A stretch of DNA of 64,000 nt from DASZHJ01 sp035507155. Lineage in GTDB: Bacteria; Pseudomonadota; Alphaproteobacteria; ATCC43930; CGMCC-115725. Positions 51,433 through 60,224 of this stretch are shown here, one piece after another (position 1 is the first letter of the stretch; each line of letters opens with the position of its first letter). The DNA lies in contig DATJOK010000069.1 in the NCBI GenBank assembly GCA_035507155.1, forward strand, positions 13,629 to 77,628, written 5' to 3'. A program made the translations under genes and the position numbers. The notes below the pieces were generated by a model that was not told where the DNA came from, searched no databases, and saw only the letters and a program-made list of their open reading frames with translations.

Positions 51433-52734
51433 ATGGTGCAGCGGAAAGAACCCTGGCTGAGCGTGCCGGTCCTGTCGCCTCCGCAATCGGAGACGCCCGC
51501 TCCGGCGAAGCCGTCGCGCCCTGCTGCGGCGCGCCCGGCGCCTGCGGCGTGGCGGGTATTTCCGGTGCCGCGAAGGAAGCGCGATGTTCCGGCATCCAAA
51601 GGCACAGCTGCCGCCACTCCGCGCTCCCGGCGTGATATCGCGCCGGTAGATCCGGCTCCGTCTGCGGGTGATCCCCCGCGCTCGCTCCGGATGCCGTCGA
51701 TCCGTTCGCCGGCACAAAAACCCGCCACCCCTGCCGTAGCGCCGCAGCCTCGAGTGATCGTGTCGAAGCCGCCGGTCGGCGCATCGACGTCTTCGTCTCC
51801 AGCCACCGCGGCGCCGCCGGCGCCGGCACCGGCGGCGGCGAGGCCCGGCCTCACCATCACAAAGCCGACTGGCTCGCCGGCGAGCCCGGCTCAATCGTCC
51901 GACCCGCCCGCACCAGCGCCAAGGTCCCCATGGGCGCGGCCGCGCGAGCCGATAGCCGAGGTGCGGGGCTCGTCCGATGTGCTGCGCCCGCCGCCAACGA
52001 GCGCGGCCAAATCGGCGACGTCGCCGGCGCCCGCGCGATCGCTCGCCGACCTGCCGGCGGTGAGCGGATCCGACTGGGTGCAGAAAGTCGCCGAGGGAGC
52101 GAGGTCGGTGGATGTCGTGGTGGTATTCCACAGCATCGCTCAATCCGGCTCGGACGCGTTTCAGTTCGCCTTCCACACGATGATGCAGGAAGTGCTTCCG
52201 CGCCTTGGCCGGCCTTACGTCGCCTATCGCTTCTCGCTGGATGCCGAGCCGAGCTTCGTCAGGGATATGGCGGAGTGCCTCGGGCTTCCGGCCGACAGCG
52301 CGGTGACGGGATCAGGCATGCTCTGGAGCGGCCCGCGGCGTCGGCTCTCGCTGATGGGAGACCGGGCTTTCGCGTCGCGCGTGGCCTTCTCGCAATCGCT
52401 GCCGGCGGTCCTGGCCTCGCAGCAGGTCCGGCTGCCCAGCAGTGCCCTGCCGAACCTCGCCTCCGCCCCTGCCGCGCCCCGGCCCGCGACGGCCGAGCGA
52501 GCAGCGCCGCCGAAGCCACCGGCGAGCGTCACCCGGCGCCGTCTCACCGCCGTCACCCTCCTGCTGGTGGGTGTGCTTGTCGCGGGAGCCCTGCTGGCGG
52601 GCACGGTCTTCGATTGGCACCGCGAGCCGCCGCTCGGTCCGGCGCCCTCCTCGCAGTCAGCGCCATCGACGTTGCGACCGCCAGCGCAGTCGGTGCCGCA
52701 GCAGCCGCTACGGCCGGCCGGAAGCAGATACTAG
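51433..52734 (+). CDS. Unrecognised Pro-rich protein with C-terminal membrane anchor
   Basis: I do not recognise this 433-residue protein. Residues 1-205 are Pro/Ala-rich and presumably disordered. Residues about 212-333 look folded (SDWVQKVAEGARSVDVVVVFHS, QFAFHTMMQEVLPRLGRPYVAY and DMAECLGLPADSAV in order). After another Pro/Ala linker comes a single membrane helix at about 371-391 and a 38-residue Pro-rich tail. With no signal peptide, the folded domain is probably cytoplasmic and the tail periplasmic. It sits between the TonB-like gene and gspD. The start lacks a strong ribosome-binding site. Confidence 0.62.
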   Translation: MVQRKEPWLSVPVLSPPQSETPAPAKPSRPAAARPAPAAWRVFPVPRRKRDVPASKGTAAATPRSRRDIAPVDPAPSAGDPPRSLRMPSIRSPAQKPATPAVAPQPRVIVSKPPVGASTSSSPATAAPPAPAPAAARPGLTITKPTGSPASPAQSSDPPAPAPRSPWARPREPIAEVRGSSDVLRPPPTSAAKSATSPAPARSLADLPAVSGSDWVQKVAEGARSVDVVVVFHSIAQSGSDAFQFAFHTMMQEVLPRLGRPYVAYRFSLDAEPSFVRDMAECLGLPADSAVTGSGMLWSGPRRRLSLMGDRAFASRVAFSQSLPAVLASQQVRLPSSALPNLASAPAAPRPATAERAAPPKPPASVTRRRLTAVTLLLVGVLVAGALLAGTVFDWHREPPLGPAPSSQSAPSTLRPPAQSVPQQPLRPAGSRY

Positions 52735-52780
52735 GCAGCGACCGCCGCCTCGTCGCCGAGCGAGCGCCTCTAAATTCCCC

Positions 52781-52803
52781 GTGATTATTACCCTGTGATT
52801 ATT
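52781..52803. repeat. Direct repeat upstream of gspD
   Basis: GTGATTATT occurs at 52781-52789 and 52795-52803, separated by ACCCT, a 14-base period. It lies in the AT-richer part of the 258-base gap between the unrecognised gene and gspD, about 190 bases ahead of the secretin start. Tandem half-sites of this kind often bind response regulators. Confidence 0.4.
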
Positions 52804-52992
52804 GTGGGGCCGCAAGTTCCAAAATAACACCGCCCAGGTCGTCCGAGGTGTTGCGCGAGCATTCGTCACTCCAACCAGATAATAGATCGCATCTTCCGTG
52901 ACAGTTTGATTTCCATCGGGCCGGTCCAGAGCAAATATGTCAATTGTCGATTAGCTCGAGTCTAACGATGATGCGACGCCCGCGGGGGGTCC

Positions 52993-55335
52993 GTGCGGCT
53001 GCGCGCATCAAATCTTCAGAGTCCCGACTTGACGCCTCGATCGATTGCTCACGCCTCACTGCGTCTCTGTGCCGTCGTGCTCACGATCTCGCTCGTGGCC
53101 TGCAAGAATCCGCCCGACCAGCCGCTCGCCGTCGCGCCCAGCGCGCCGGCGGCGCAGCCCGCACCTTCGCCGACGGACGCTGCCGCGACGCCGCCGGAGA
53201 ATTCCGAGCCTCTGCGCAATTCCGCTCCCCGGCTCTACCCGGGAACCGGCGTCTTCATTCGCGCGCAGCCGCTCGCGGCGCAGAACCGGCAGGAGCCGGC
53301 GCAGGGCGACATCACCCTCAATTTCGTCGATGCCGACGTCCACGACGTCGTCCGCTCGGTGCTGGGTGACGTGCTGCATCTCAACTATGCCTTCGATCCC
53401 AAGCTGCAGGGCAACGTGACGGTGCAGACCAGCCGTCCGCTCCGGCGCGAGGACGTGCTGCCCACGCTGGAGCAGGTGCTGCGGCTCAGCGGCATGGCGA
53501 TCGTCCAGAACGACAACGTCTATCGCGTGGTGCCGATCGACGAGGCGGTGCGCAGTGGTCCGGTGGCGCCAGTGCCGACCGGCGCCGCCGGCATTCCGAC
53601 CGTGGCCTTCAACACCCAGATCGTGCCGCTCCGCTACGTCTCCGCTGCGGAAGTGCAGCGCCTGCTGCAGCCTTTCGTGCCGAAGGGCAGCCGTGTCGAT
53701 GCCGACAGCACCCGCAACCTGCTGATTGTCTCCGGCACCGGCCAGGACATCTCGGCGATCACCGATCTCATCAACACCTTCGACGTCGACTGGCTCGCGG
53801 GGATGTCGCTCGGCATCTTCCCGCTGCAGAACGGGACGCCGAAGGCCGTCGCCACCGAACTCGAGACCATCTTTGCCGCCGGCAACGGAGCGCCGCTCTC
53901 GGGCCTGCTGCGCTTCGTGCCCATCGAGCGCATCAACTCGGTGTTGGTCATCTCCTCGCAGCCGGCCTATCTCGAGCGGGTGCGGAGCTGGATCACCCGC
54001 CTCGACCAGGACGACGAGAATACGCCGCGCATCTTCGAGTACCACGTACAGAACAGCCGCGCCGTCGATCTCGCAAAGGTGCTGTCGCAGCTGCTTTCCT
54101 CGGGGCGCGTCAGCACGGTCGATACGACGGCACCGGGCACCACACAGTCGCAGGTCGGCGCCGGGCTGCCTTCCATCAGCTCCGGCCTCCCCACCTTGGC
54201 GTCGGCGACGGGCACCTCCGGCTCGTCCAACGGCCTGAGCTCGTCGAACCCGCTGGGCTCCTCCAATGCTTTGGGCAGCTCGACGCCGTCTGCGGCGCAG
54301 ACGGGAGCCGCGCCGGCGGGGTCGAGCGGCGGTCAGCAGTCGGAGAACGCCGGCGGCGGCAATCTGCCCGCGGTCGCGCCGCCGGATTTCTCCGGCAATG
54401 GCGGCAACACCGGGAGCGGGTCGGGCAACGACAACGGCCTGCCGCAGGCGCGCGTCGTCGCCGACGAGAAGAACAATGCGCTGGTGATCTTCGCCAAGCC
54501 GCGCGACTACCGGATGATCGAGGACACCATCCGCAAGCTCGACGTGGTGCCGCTCCAGGTGCTGATCGAGGCGACCATCGCCGAGGTCACGCTCAACGAT
54601 AATCTGCAATACGGCGTCGAGTGGTTTCTGCAGGGCAGCCACAACCTGTTCAGCCTGTCGACCGATCCCACCACCGCCGGCGCGGTCAACCTCATAAACA
54701 ACGGCTTCAACTACGTCTTCTCCGCCAACAACGCGAAGGTAGTGCTGAACGCGCTGACATCGGTGACCCATGTCGACGTCATCTCCTCGCCGCAGCTTCT
54801 GGTGCTCGACCATCACGTCGCCACGCTGCAGGTCGGCGACCAGGTGCCGGTGGTCGTGCAGCAGTCCGAGAGCACGGTCACCGCTACCTCTCAGCTCATC
54901 AATACCGTCGCCTATGTCGACACCGGCGTCATCCTCAGGGTGTCGCCGCGGGTCAACACCAACGGCCTCATCACTCTCGACATCACGCAGCAGGTCAGTC
55001 AGGCGTCCACCACCACCACCTCGAATCTCAACTCGCCGACCATCTCGCAGCGTCGCGTCGACAGCACGATCACGGTGCAGGATGGCCAGACCATCGCCCT
55101 CGGCGGTCTCATCACCGACAACAAGACGCGGGGGAAGAGCGGCATCCCCATGCTGTCCGACATCCCTGTCGTCGGGAATCTCTTCGGCACCAATACCAAC
55201 CAAGTGGCGCGTACCGAGCTGCTGATCCTGCTGTCGCCGCGGATCGTCCACAACGCCTATGAGGCGCGCTCCATGACCGAGGAGCTGCGCAGCCGCCTGC
55301 ATGCCCTGGCGCCGCTCGGTGGAGAGATCCGTTAG
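52993..55335 (+). CDS. gspD: Type II secretion secretin GspD
   Basis: The 780-residue outer-membrane secretin has a lipoprotein-type signal (lipobox LVAC, Cys37). N domains begin with ITLNFVDADVHDVVRSVLGDVLHLNY, in parts of residues 96-122. A Ser/Gly-rich low-complexity insert occupies about 375-475. The secretin domain contains VPLQVLIEATIAEVTLNDNLQYGVEW, split over 517-542, GLITLDITQQVSQAS, TVQDGQTIALGGLITD and ELLILLSPRIV. GTG at 52993 follows a GGGGGG. It forms the multimeric export channel of the T2SS. Confidence 0.94.
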   Translation: MRLRASNLQSPDLTPRSIAHASLRLCAVVLTISLVACKNPPDQPLAVAPSAPAAQPAPSPTDAAATPPENSEPLRNSAPRLYPGTGVFIRAQPLAAQNRQEPAQGDITLNFVDADVHDVVRSVLGDVLHLNYAFDPKLQGNVTVQTSRPLRREDVLPTLEQVLRLSGMAIVQNDNVYRVVPIDEAVRSGPVAPVPTGAAGIPTVAFNTQIVPLRYVSAAEVQRLLQPFVPKGSRVDADSTRNLLIVSGTGQDISAITDLINTFDVDWLAGMSLGIFPLQNGTPKAVATELETIFAAGNGAPLSGLLRFVPIERINSVLVISSQPAYLERVRSWITRLDQDDENTPRIFEYHVQNSRAVDLAKVLSQLLSSGRVSTVDTTAPGTTQSQVGAGLPSISSGLPTLASATGTSGSSNGLSSSNPLGSSNALGSSTPSAAQTGAAPAGSSGGQQSENAGGGNLPAVAPPDFSGNGGNTGSGSGNDNGLPQARVVADEKNNALVIFAKPRDYRMIEDTIRKLDVVPLQVLIEATIAEVTLNDNLQYGVEWFLQGSHNLFSLSTDPTTAGAVNLINNGFNYVFSANNAKVVLNALTSVTHVDVISSPQLLVLDHHVATLQVGDQVPVVVQQSESTVTATSQLINTVAYVDTGVILRVSPRVNTNGLITLDITQQVSQASTTTTSNLNSPTISQRRVDSTITVQDGQTIALGGLITDNKTRGKSGIPMLSDIPVVGNLFGTNTNQVARTELLILLSPRIVHNAYEARSMTEELRSRLHALAPLGGEIR

Positions 55336-56230
55336 AACCGCTGCCACCGCCCGGCCGCGCGAGCGCGGCTTCGCGCTGCTGGTGGTGATCTGGGTCCTGG
55401 CACTGCTGGCGGTTCTCGCCACCGGCTTCGCCGCCGATACCCGGAGCGAGGCGCAACAGGCGCGCAATCTCCTGGAGAACGCGCGCGCCCAGGCCCTGGC
55501 GGAAGCGGGCATCGCCTTGGCGGTCACCGGGCTTCTCGATCGCAATCCGGTGACGCAATGGGCCGCCGACGGCACGCCGCGCGACCTCACCTTCGACGGC
55601 GGGCGTCTGCACATCGTGGTGCAGGATGAGGGCGGCAAAGTGAATCTGAACACCGCGGCGCCGGAACTGCTGTCCGGACTTCTGGCGAGAGTGGGTGTCG
55701 CGCCGGGCGAGCGCGATGCCCTGGTCGACGCGATCATGACGCGCCGGCAGCTGGCCGATGCGGCCGCACAGGCGCCGAGCAGCGCGCTGCTGGCGGCGGG
55801 CGGCGGCGAGCCGCCGCCTGCCTTCGAGGCGATCGATGAGCTGCGGCTGCTGCCGGCGGTGTCGCGGGCGGTCTTCGACGCCGTCGCCCCCTATGTCACC
55901 GTGTTCTCGCGCGGTCCCCGGGTCAACACGCTGACGGCGCCGAAGACGGTCCTGCTGTCGCTGCCGAACGTGAACCCGCAGGAGGTCGACGCGGTGCTGG
56001 CGGCGAGGTCGGCGATTGCCGCTGGCCAGATCTCGACGGCGATCCCTTTCCTGACCGGCGTCGACCGCTTCATCGTCCGCACGACACTGCGGGCGGCAAT
56101 GGTGACGGTGACCGCCACCACCGCCCGTGGCGCCGTCTTTGTCCGCCAGGCGTTGCTGTTCCTCACGGGAAAGCCGGACCGGCCCTACGAGTTTCTGGAT
56201 TGGCGGCAGGCGGTCGCGCGCAGCGGCTGA
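55301..56230 (+). CDS. gspK: Type II secretion minor pseudopilin GspK
   Basis: The protein of up to 309 residues has a type III signal-like N-terminus ERGFALLVVIWVLALLAVLATGF. The fifth position after the cleavage Gly is not Glu, as is normal for GspK. NLNTAAPELLSGLLARVG and LPNVNPQEVDAVLAARS are helix-hairpin-helix (SAM-like) repeats typical of the family. GspK caps the pseudopilus tip with GspI and GspJ. The start is uncertain: ATG 55301 or GTG 55319, both overlapping the gspD end. It converges on the GspC-like gene after ten bases. Confidence 0.9.
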   Translation: MPWRRSVERSVRTAATARPRERGFALLVVIWVLALLAVLATGFAADTRSEAQQARNLLENARAQALAEAGIALAVTGLLDRNPVTQWAADGTPRDLTFDGGRLHIVVQDEGGKVNLNTAAPELLSGLLARVGVAPGERDALVDAIMTRRQLADAAAQAPSSALLAAGGGEPPPAFEAIDELRLLPAVSRAVFDAVAPYVTVFSRGPRVNTLTAPKTVLLSLPNVNPQEVDAVLAARSAIAAGQISTAIPFLTGVDRFIVRTTLRAAMVTVTATTARGAVFVRQALLFLTGKPDRPYEFLDWRQAVARSG

Positions 56231-56240
56231 GGGCGGTCGC

Positions 56241-56924
56241 TTACCGCGCGATTTTGGCCGGCGCGTCCTCGTGCAGCTTGAGCTCCGCCTCGGTCGCGCC
56301 GCTCCGAACCACCACGCGGTCGGCGGCAATCGACTTTACGGTCCAGCCCTCGACGAGCTGCCCTTCCTGGACCCGCGTCACGGCCGGCGCCTTGCCCTGG
56401 CGGATGAGGGCGATGCGGCCGTCGCGAGAGATCACGACGCCCACCAGCGCCAGCGAGGAAGCCGGCCCTGCGACCTGCTGGCTCACGCTCGGCGGGCGCC
56501 GGCCCGGAGAGAACAGCGGGCGAGCCGTGACCTCGGCATAGGCCTGGAGCGGCGGCATGGCAAAGCTCGCCGGCGCTCCGGCCGGTGGCGCGACCGGCGC
56601 CGTCACCGTCGCCTGCCCCGCCGCGGCTTTGCTCGGTGCTGGCGCCGGCTCCGTGAGTTCCCGGTAGAGCATGGCGGCGCAGAGCAGCGAGATCGCGACC
56701 AGCGCGGCGAAGGCCAGGAAGTGCATCACCGTCCAGCCGCGGATCGGCGCCGGGCCGCGTCGCCCCGGAACTCCGATGGTCGTCGGCGACGGCCGTTCCG
56801 CAACGGCCCCGACAGGCCGTTCCACCGCGGGTCCCACCGTGATCGGCCGCGTTGGCGTCGCGGGCACGCGCGGCGGAGGTGAGGCGCTGGCGCGCGAGCG
56901 GACTTTGTTGAGTTCGAAGACCAT
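56241..56924 (-). CDS. GspC-like type II secretion protein
   Basis: The 227-residue inner-membrane protein has a Pro/Arg-rich cytoplasmic N-terminus (1-64), one membrane helix (about 66-86) and a periplasmic Pro/Ala linker. The HR-type domain (about 128-220) has AEVTARPLFSPGRRPP, LALVGVVISRDGRIALI and VTRVQEGQLVEGWTVKSIAADRVVV. This is the homology region of GspC, which links the inner-membrane platform to the secretin. It lacks a C-terminal PDZ or coiled coil. It is the last gene of the minus-strand gsp run. Confidence 0.78.
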   Translation of the reverse strand: MVFELNKVRSRASASPPPRVPATPTRPITVGPAVERPVGAVAERPSPTTIGVPGRRGPAPIRGWTVMHFLAFAALVAISLLCAAMLYRELTEPAPAPSKAAAGQATVTAPVAPPAGAPASFAMPPLQAYAEVTARPLFSPGRRPPSVSQQVAGPASSLALVGVVISRDGRIALIRQGKAPAVTRVQEGQLVEGWTVKSIAADRVVVRSGATEAELKLHEDAPAKIAR

Positions 56925-56942
56925 GGTCTGCCGCGCGCCCTG

Positions 56943-57524
56943 CTATTTCGCGCTCGAGAGATAGCCGTAGACGTCGAAGCGCACGTCCAGGATCGGATCC
57001 AGATCGGGACTCTCGGCGCGACGCTCAGCGGCGCGGACGCGCAGATTGAGGTTGTCGATGAAGAGATAGGGCGACGATGCCTCAAGCTCGTAGAGAACCC
57101 GCTGAACCGCTCCGAGCGTGGAGGCCATCTGCCCGCGGACGGTGATCCGGCGCATCTTGCCATCGTCCTCCGGCGGCAGGACCTGGGTGCTCTTGAGCTC
57201 GCCGCGAGCCGCTTCGACGGCGGTGCGCAGCCGGCCCTGCAGCTGCGCCGCCACCAGCGTATCGTTGGCGCCGGAAAAGAACCCGTCTTTCGCGCCTTGC
57301 TGCTGCTGCTGCAGGCTCGCGAGTTCCGCCTGCAACGGCGCCCGCCGCGCGGCGACCTGCTGATAGCGCTCGATCAGCGTGGTCATCTGCTCGATCGATC
57401 GCGTGGTCTCGGCGTAGTCGGCGAGCAGCGGCTGGGCCAGCGCCACGTAGACAGCACCGACAAGCGCCAGCAGAAGTGCCAGGGCGAGACCCCGGCGCGC
57501 CAGGGGCGAAGCGGCGAGTTTCAC
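56943..57524 (-). CDS. gspM: Type II secretion protein GspM (GspMb type)
   Basis: The 193-residue bitopic protein has one N-terminal helix (about 13-31) and a coiled-coil segment (about 36-75, with repeated Gln and Leu). A ferredoxin-like domain (about 95-185) reads LKSTQVLPPEDDGKMRRITVRGQMAS, in parts of 111-136, then LYELEASSPYLFIDNLNLRVRAAE. This fits the GspMb/PilO-like assembly-platform family. Its ATG overlaps the gspL stop (ATGA). It forms a platform dimer with GspL. Confidence 0.87.
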   Translation of the reverse strand: MKLAASPLARRGLALALLLALVGAVYVALAQPLLADYAETTRSIEQMTTLIERYQQVAARRAPLQAELASLQQQQQGAKDGFFSGANDTLVAAQLQGRLRTAVEAARGELKSTQVLPPEDDGKMRRITVRGQMASTLGAVQRVLYELEASSPYLFIDNLNLRVRAAERRAESPDLDPILDVRFDVYGYLSSAK

Positions 57525-58612
57525 TTGCCGCTCTCCGGCACCAGGGTTGCCGCGATGCTGAACTGCTCGCGGTTGCTCTTGGTGTCTTGCGTCACCGGCG
57601 AGCGGAAGGCGGCGTTGGTGAAATGCCGCGACCGGTCGAGCCGGGCGATCAGCTCCGACGCCGAGGCTGCAGAGCCGGTCATCTGCACGTCCACGCCGCT
57701 GAGCTGCATGTCGGTGAGCCAGGTGTCGTCGCCGAGCGCGTCGGTCAGATAGTAGAGCACGGCGGAATCGGTGGCGACCTGCCGCTTGCGCGTCAGCAGC
57801 GCGTTGCCGTCCTGGATCTGGTTCTCGATCTGGCGCTGCAGCTTGGTGGCCATCTCCGCCTGCTGCTTGACCTCGGCGAGCTGTGTCGCCAGCGCCTCGG
57901 CGCGCGCATGGGCACGTTGCAGCGGCACCAGAAGCGCTGCCAGCGCGAGCACGATGGTGATGCCGGCGAGGCCGGCGAAGGCGAACCGCGTCAGTCTCTG
58001 CGGCCGCGATAGCCGCCTTCCCTGCAGCAGGTCGTGCGGACCGCGCGGACCAGCCTCCACCTCCACGCTGTCGGCCTTGAGGCCGATCCGCTCGGCGAGC
58101 TGCTTGAGTTCGTCCACCGCCGCGCGCGGCACTACCGTCAGCTCCACGGAAAGGCGCTTAGAGGCGGCGTCCCGGGCGACGTGGCGGTGGGCGAAATAGG
58201 CCTCGCTGCTCTTGAAAGGCGTCTGGCGGTCAAGCTCGAAGGACAACACCTCCGAGAGGTTCCTCTCCGCGGCGAGCGGCAGGCTCGCCCGTGTCCGCAG
58301 CGCGCGATCGGGCGCCAGGCGGATCGCGATATGACCGGCGCGCCGGCGCCAATCCTCGACGGTCTTGCGGATGGCCGCGACTTCCGGGGTCGCCGCGGCG
58401 GAGGCGGGGAAGCGGGTCAGTACCCGACGGTCGCCGCCCGTCTCGTAGACCAGCTCCAGCGGACCGAAGGCGGGCGCCGCCAGAACCAGGCGGCTGTCCA
58501 TCTCGTCAAGCAGCTGGCGCAACCATGCCGGCACCATCGCCTTCAGCTCGCTTCCCCACCAGCGAAGTCCGGCGGTGAGGTTGGCGCTCAGCGATCGCAG
58601 CACGTCAGCCAT
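57521..58612 (-). CDS. gspL: Type II secretion protein GspL (PilM/PilN-like)
   Basis: The 363-residue protein has a cytoplasmic actin-like PilM/GspL part (about 20-190) with SLPLAAERNLSEVLSFELDRQTPF, split over 114-137. One helix lies at about 207-229 (FAFAGLAGITIVLALAALL). A coiled coil (about 235-270) and a PilN-like periplasmic domain (about 280-360) with LTDALGDDTWLTDMQLSG follow. It recruits the GspE ATPase to the inner-membrane platform. ATG at 58612 was chosen; a start 20 codons earlier exists. It begins a separate subgroup after a 130-base gap below gspJ. Confidence 0.87.
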   Translation of the reverse strand: MADVLRSLSANLTAGLRWWGSELKAMVPAWLRQLLDEMDSRLVLAAPAFGPLELVYETGGDRRVLTRFPASAAATPEVAAIRKTVEDWRRRAGHIAIRLAPDRALRTRASLPLAAERNLSEVLSFELDRQTPFKSSEAYFAHRHVARDAASKRLSVELTVVPRAAVDELKQLAERIGLKADSVEVEAGPRGPHDLLQGRRLSRPQRLTRFAFAGLAGITIVLALAALLVPLQRAHARAEALATQLAEVKQQAEMATKLQRQIENQIQDGNALLTRKRQVATDSAVLYYLTDALGDDTWLTDMQLSGVDVQMTGSAASASELIARLDRSRHFTNAAFRSPVTQDTKSNREQFSIAATLVPESGK

Positions 58613-58706
58613 TGCGGAGAATCCGACCGGACCGAAGACGGGCAGCTCCCCTTGGCTGCCGCACGGGGTCACCGTAGCCGGCGATTAATGACGCCATGGT
58701 GACGGC

Positions 58707-58716
58707 CGATTAATCG
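58707..58716. promoter_or_regulatory. Palindrome CGATTAATCG between gspJ and gspL
   Basis: A perfect 10-bp palindrome lies in the 130-base gap between gspJ and gspL, with a second GATTAAT copy 25 bases away at 58683-58689. It could be part of an internal promoter or operator for gspL-gspM-gspC. No clear hexamer pair is seen. Confidence 0.3.
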
Positions 58717-58742
58717 AGCCGGCTCAGGTGGATGAGGGCTTT

Positions 58743-59426
58743 TCAGCGAGCCGCCGCGGCGGTCTCGGTGAGCCGGGTGGCAACCACCAGATCTGGCCCC
58801 TGCCGGCCATCGCGGAAGGTGATGCGCAGGCGAACGAGGGCCGGCAGCATGGTCGCGTCCTCCCAGCGATCGTGCCAGTCGGGCGCCCGATCGTCGCCGA
58901 GAGCTCCGAAATACGAGAGCTTGATGCCCTGCACCCCTTCGAGGAGGGTGCTGGCACCGCCGTGGTCCGCCGCAGGCACATCATCGTCCGGCGCCTGGAC
59001 CGGCTCCCAGCGAACCACGAGGCGCCCGTCCTCTACCGCGAGCCGCAGCCAGTGGAACCCGCCGTGGGCGAGGTAGGCCGGCGGCAAGGTGACGAATTCG
59101 ACCCGGTCGGGCGAGCCGGTGAAGGAGATGATCGGCTGGGTGTCGGAGCTCTGCATCGGCAGCGGCTGCGCCGCCGCGAGCTGCTGGCGGAGAAAGCCTT
59201 CCGCGAGCGCGAGGGCCGACGCCCGCTCCATGACGTCGCTGCCGAGCGATACCGCGCGATTGCCGAAGCGCAATCCGCCGAACAGAAATACCGAGAGCAG
59301 GGCGAACAGCGTGAGCGCAACCAACATCTCGACAAGCGTGAAGCCTGTCGAGGATTCCCGGTTCCGGGCGTTACTGCGCGACCTGCGGGCCAAGCCTGAG
59401 GCTCCGGAGGGTGATCGACCGGTCAT
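58743..59426 (-). CDS. gspJ: Type II secretion minor pseudopilin GspJ
   Basis: The pseudopilin of about 227 residues has the prepilin cleavage/N-methylation motif TGFTLVEMLVALTLFALLS (Glu at +5 present). A long periplasmic domain follows, including LPPAYLAHGGFHWLRLAVEDGRLV and a VQGIKLSYFGALGDD motif typical of GspJ. The start is uncertain: ATG 59426 or TTG 59393, both overlapping the end of gspI. It joins GspI and GspK in the pseudopilus tip. Confidence 0.88.
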   Translation of the reverse strand: MTGRSPSGASGLARRSRSNARNRESSTGFTLVEMLVALTLFALLSVFLFGGLRFGNRAVSLGSDVMERASALALAEGFLRQQLAAAQPLPMQSSDTQPIISFTGSPDRVEFVTLPPAYLAHGGFHWLRLAVEDGRLVVRWEPVQAPDDDVPAADHGGASTLLEGVQGIKLSYFGALGDDRAPDWHDRWEDATMLPALVRLRITFRDGRQGPDLVVATRLTETAAAAR

Positions 59427-59784
59427 GCCGGCCCTCATGCCAGGCGACGGTGGCTTCCACCTCGTAAGGCACCGAATAGAGAGTCGAGGTATCCGCCGCG
59501 ACATGCTCGGTGTAGCGATGGACGACCGTGGTCACGCGAAAGCGGTCGTGATCAACGATGGTTTCCTGGCCGTCCCGCAGCGGGACGCTTTGTCCGAGCT
59601 CGTCGAGCGCAGACTGCGCGACGAGCACCGCAGACACCTCGTCGTTGGATCGCGCGCTGCTGTCGAGGCCGGCGTGCAGCATCCTGAGCAGCATCGTCAT
59701 CAGCACCGCTGCAATGGCGAATGCGACGAGGATCTCCACCAGGGTGAAGCCTGCGGACTCAGCGGGCGGGGAGCGCCGTGGCAT
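59371..59784 (-). CDS. gspI: Type II secretion minor pseudopilin GspI
   Basis: The 137-residue pseudopilin has the N-terminal motif SAGFTLVEILVAFAIAAVLM with a Glu at +5. A short C-terminal domain containing VTTVVHRYTEH and YEVEATVAWHEGRHDRSITLRSLRL fits GspI. ATG at 59784 was chosen because it opens the prepilin leader and overlaps the gspH end by 26 bases, as tip-pseudopilin genes often do. It nucleates the tip complex with GspJ and GspK. Confidence 0.88.
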   Translation of the reverse strand: MPRRSPPAESAGFTLVEILVAFAIAAVLMTMLLRMLHAGLDSSARSNDEVSAVLVAQSALDELGQSVPLRDGQETIVDHDRFRVTTVVHRYTEHVAADTSTLYSVPYEVEATVAWHEGRHDRSITLRSLRLGPQVAQ

Positions 59785-60220
59785 CGCCGATCGAGATCCG
59801 GCCGCTGAGCCAGTCCACGAAGACATCGGAGCGTCGTTCTCCCTGCATCAAGGTGACATGACCGCCGGTGGAGCTGCCATCCGGGAAGAAGCGGATGTCG
59901 CCGGATGTCTCGCCGGTGCGCTCGCCGGTGGTGGTGAGGAGCGCGAGGCGAATGCTGCCCGGCACCCGATGATCCACCGGACGGGCTCCCCAGCGCAGGA
60001 CGCCATGGGCGACATCCACCAGCAATACCTCCGACCGATCGCGGGTCATTGCGAGGTTGCGGGTCTCGCGCAGCGCCGCCGCGACCTCGCGGACCGTCGC
60101 GTTGAATTCCGCGCGGTCGCGCCCACCGCTCAGCAGCGGGGTAACCAGTGCGGTCGCGAGCGCCAGGATCGCGAGCACCACCACCAGCTCGATGAGGGTG
60201 AAGCCGCGCTCTCCCGGCAT
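59759..60220 (-). CDS. gspH: Type II secretion pseudopilin GspH
   Basis: The 153-residue pseudopilin has prepilin motif RGFTLIELVVVLAILALATALV immediately after a five-residue leader (MPGER). A GspH-type domain (EVAAALRETRNLAMTRDRSEVLLVD, then IRFFPDGSSTGGHVTL) follows. FFPDGSSTGG is a hallmark of the GspH/FimT family. It connects the major pseudopilin fibre to the tip complex. The gene begins four bases after the gspG stop. Confidence 0.9.
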   Translation of the reverse strand: MPGERGFTLIELVVVLAILALATALVTPLLSGGRDRAEFNATVREVAAALRETRNLAMTRDRSEVLLVDVAHGVLRWGARPVDHRVPGSIRLALLTTTGERTGETSGDIRFFPDGSSTGGHVTLMQGERRSDVFVDWLSGRISIGDATALPAR

Positions 60221-60224
60221 CGTC

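Noticed and set aside
53056..55737. A minus-strand open frame of 893 codons opposite gspD
   Set aside because: Antisense to the secretin; its sequence is low-complexity His/Arg-rich and lacks domain patterns.
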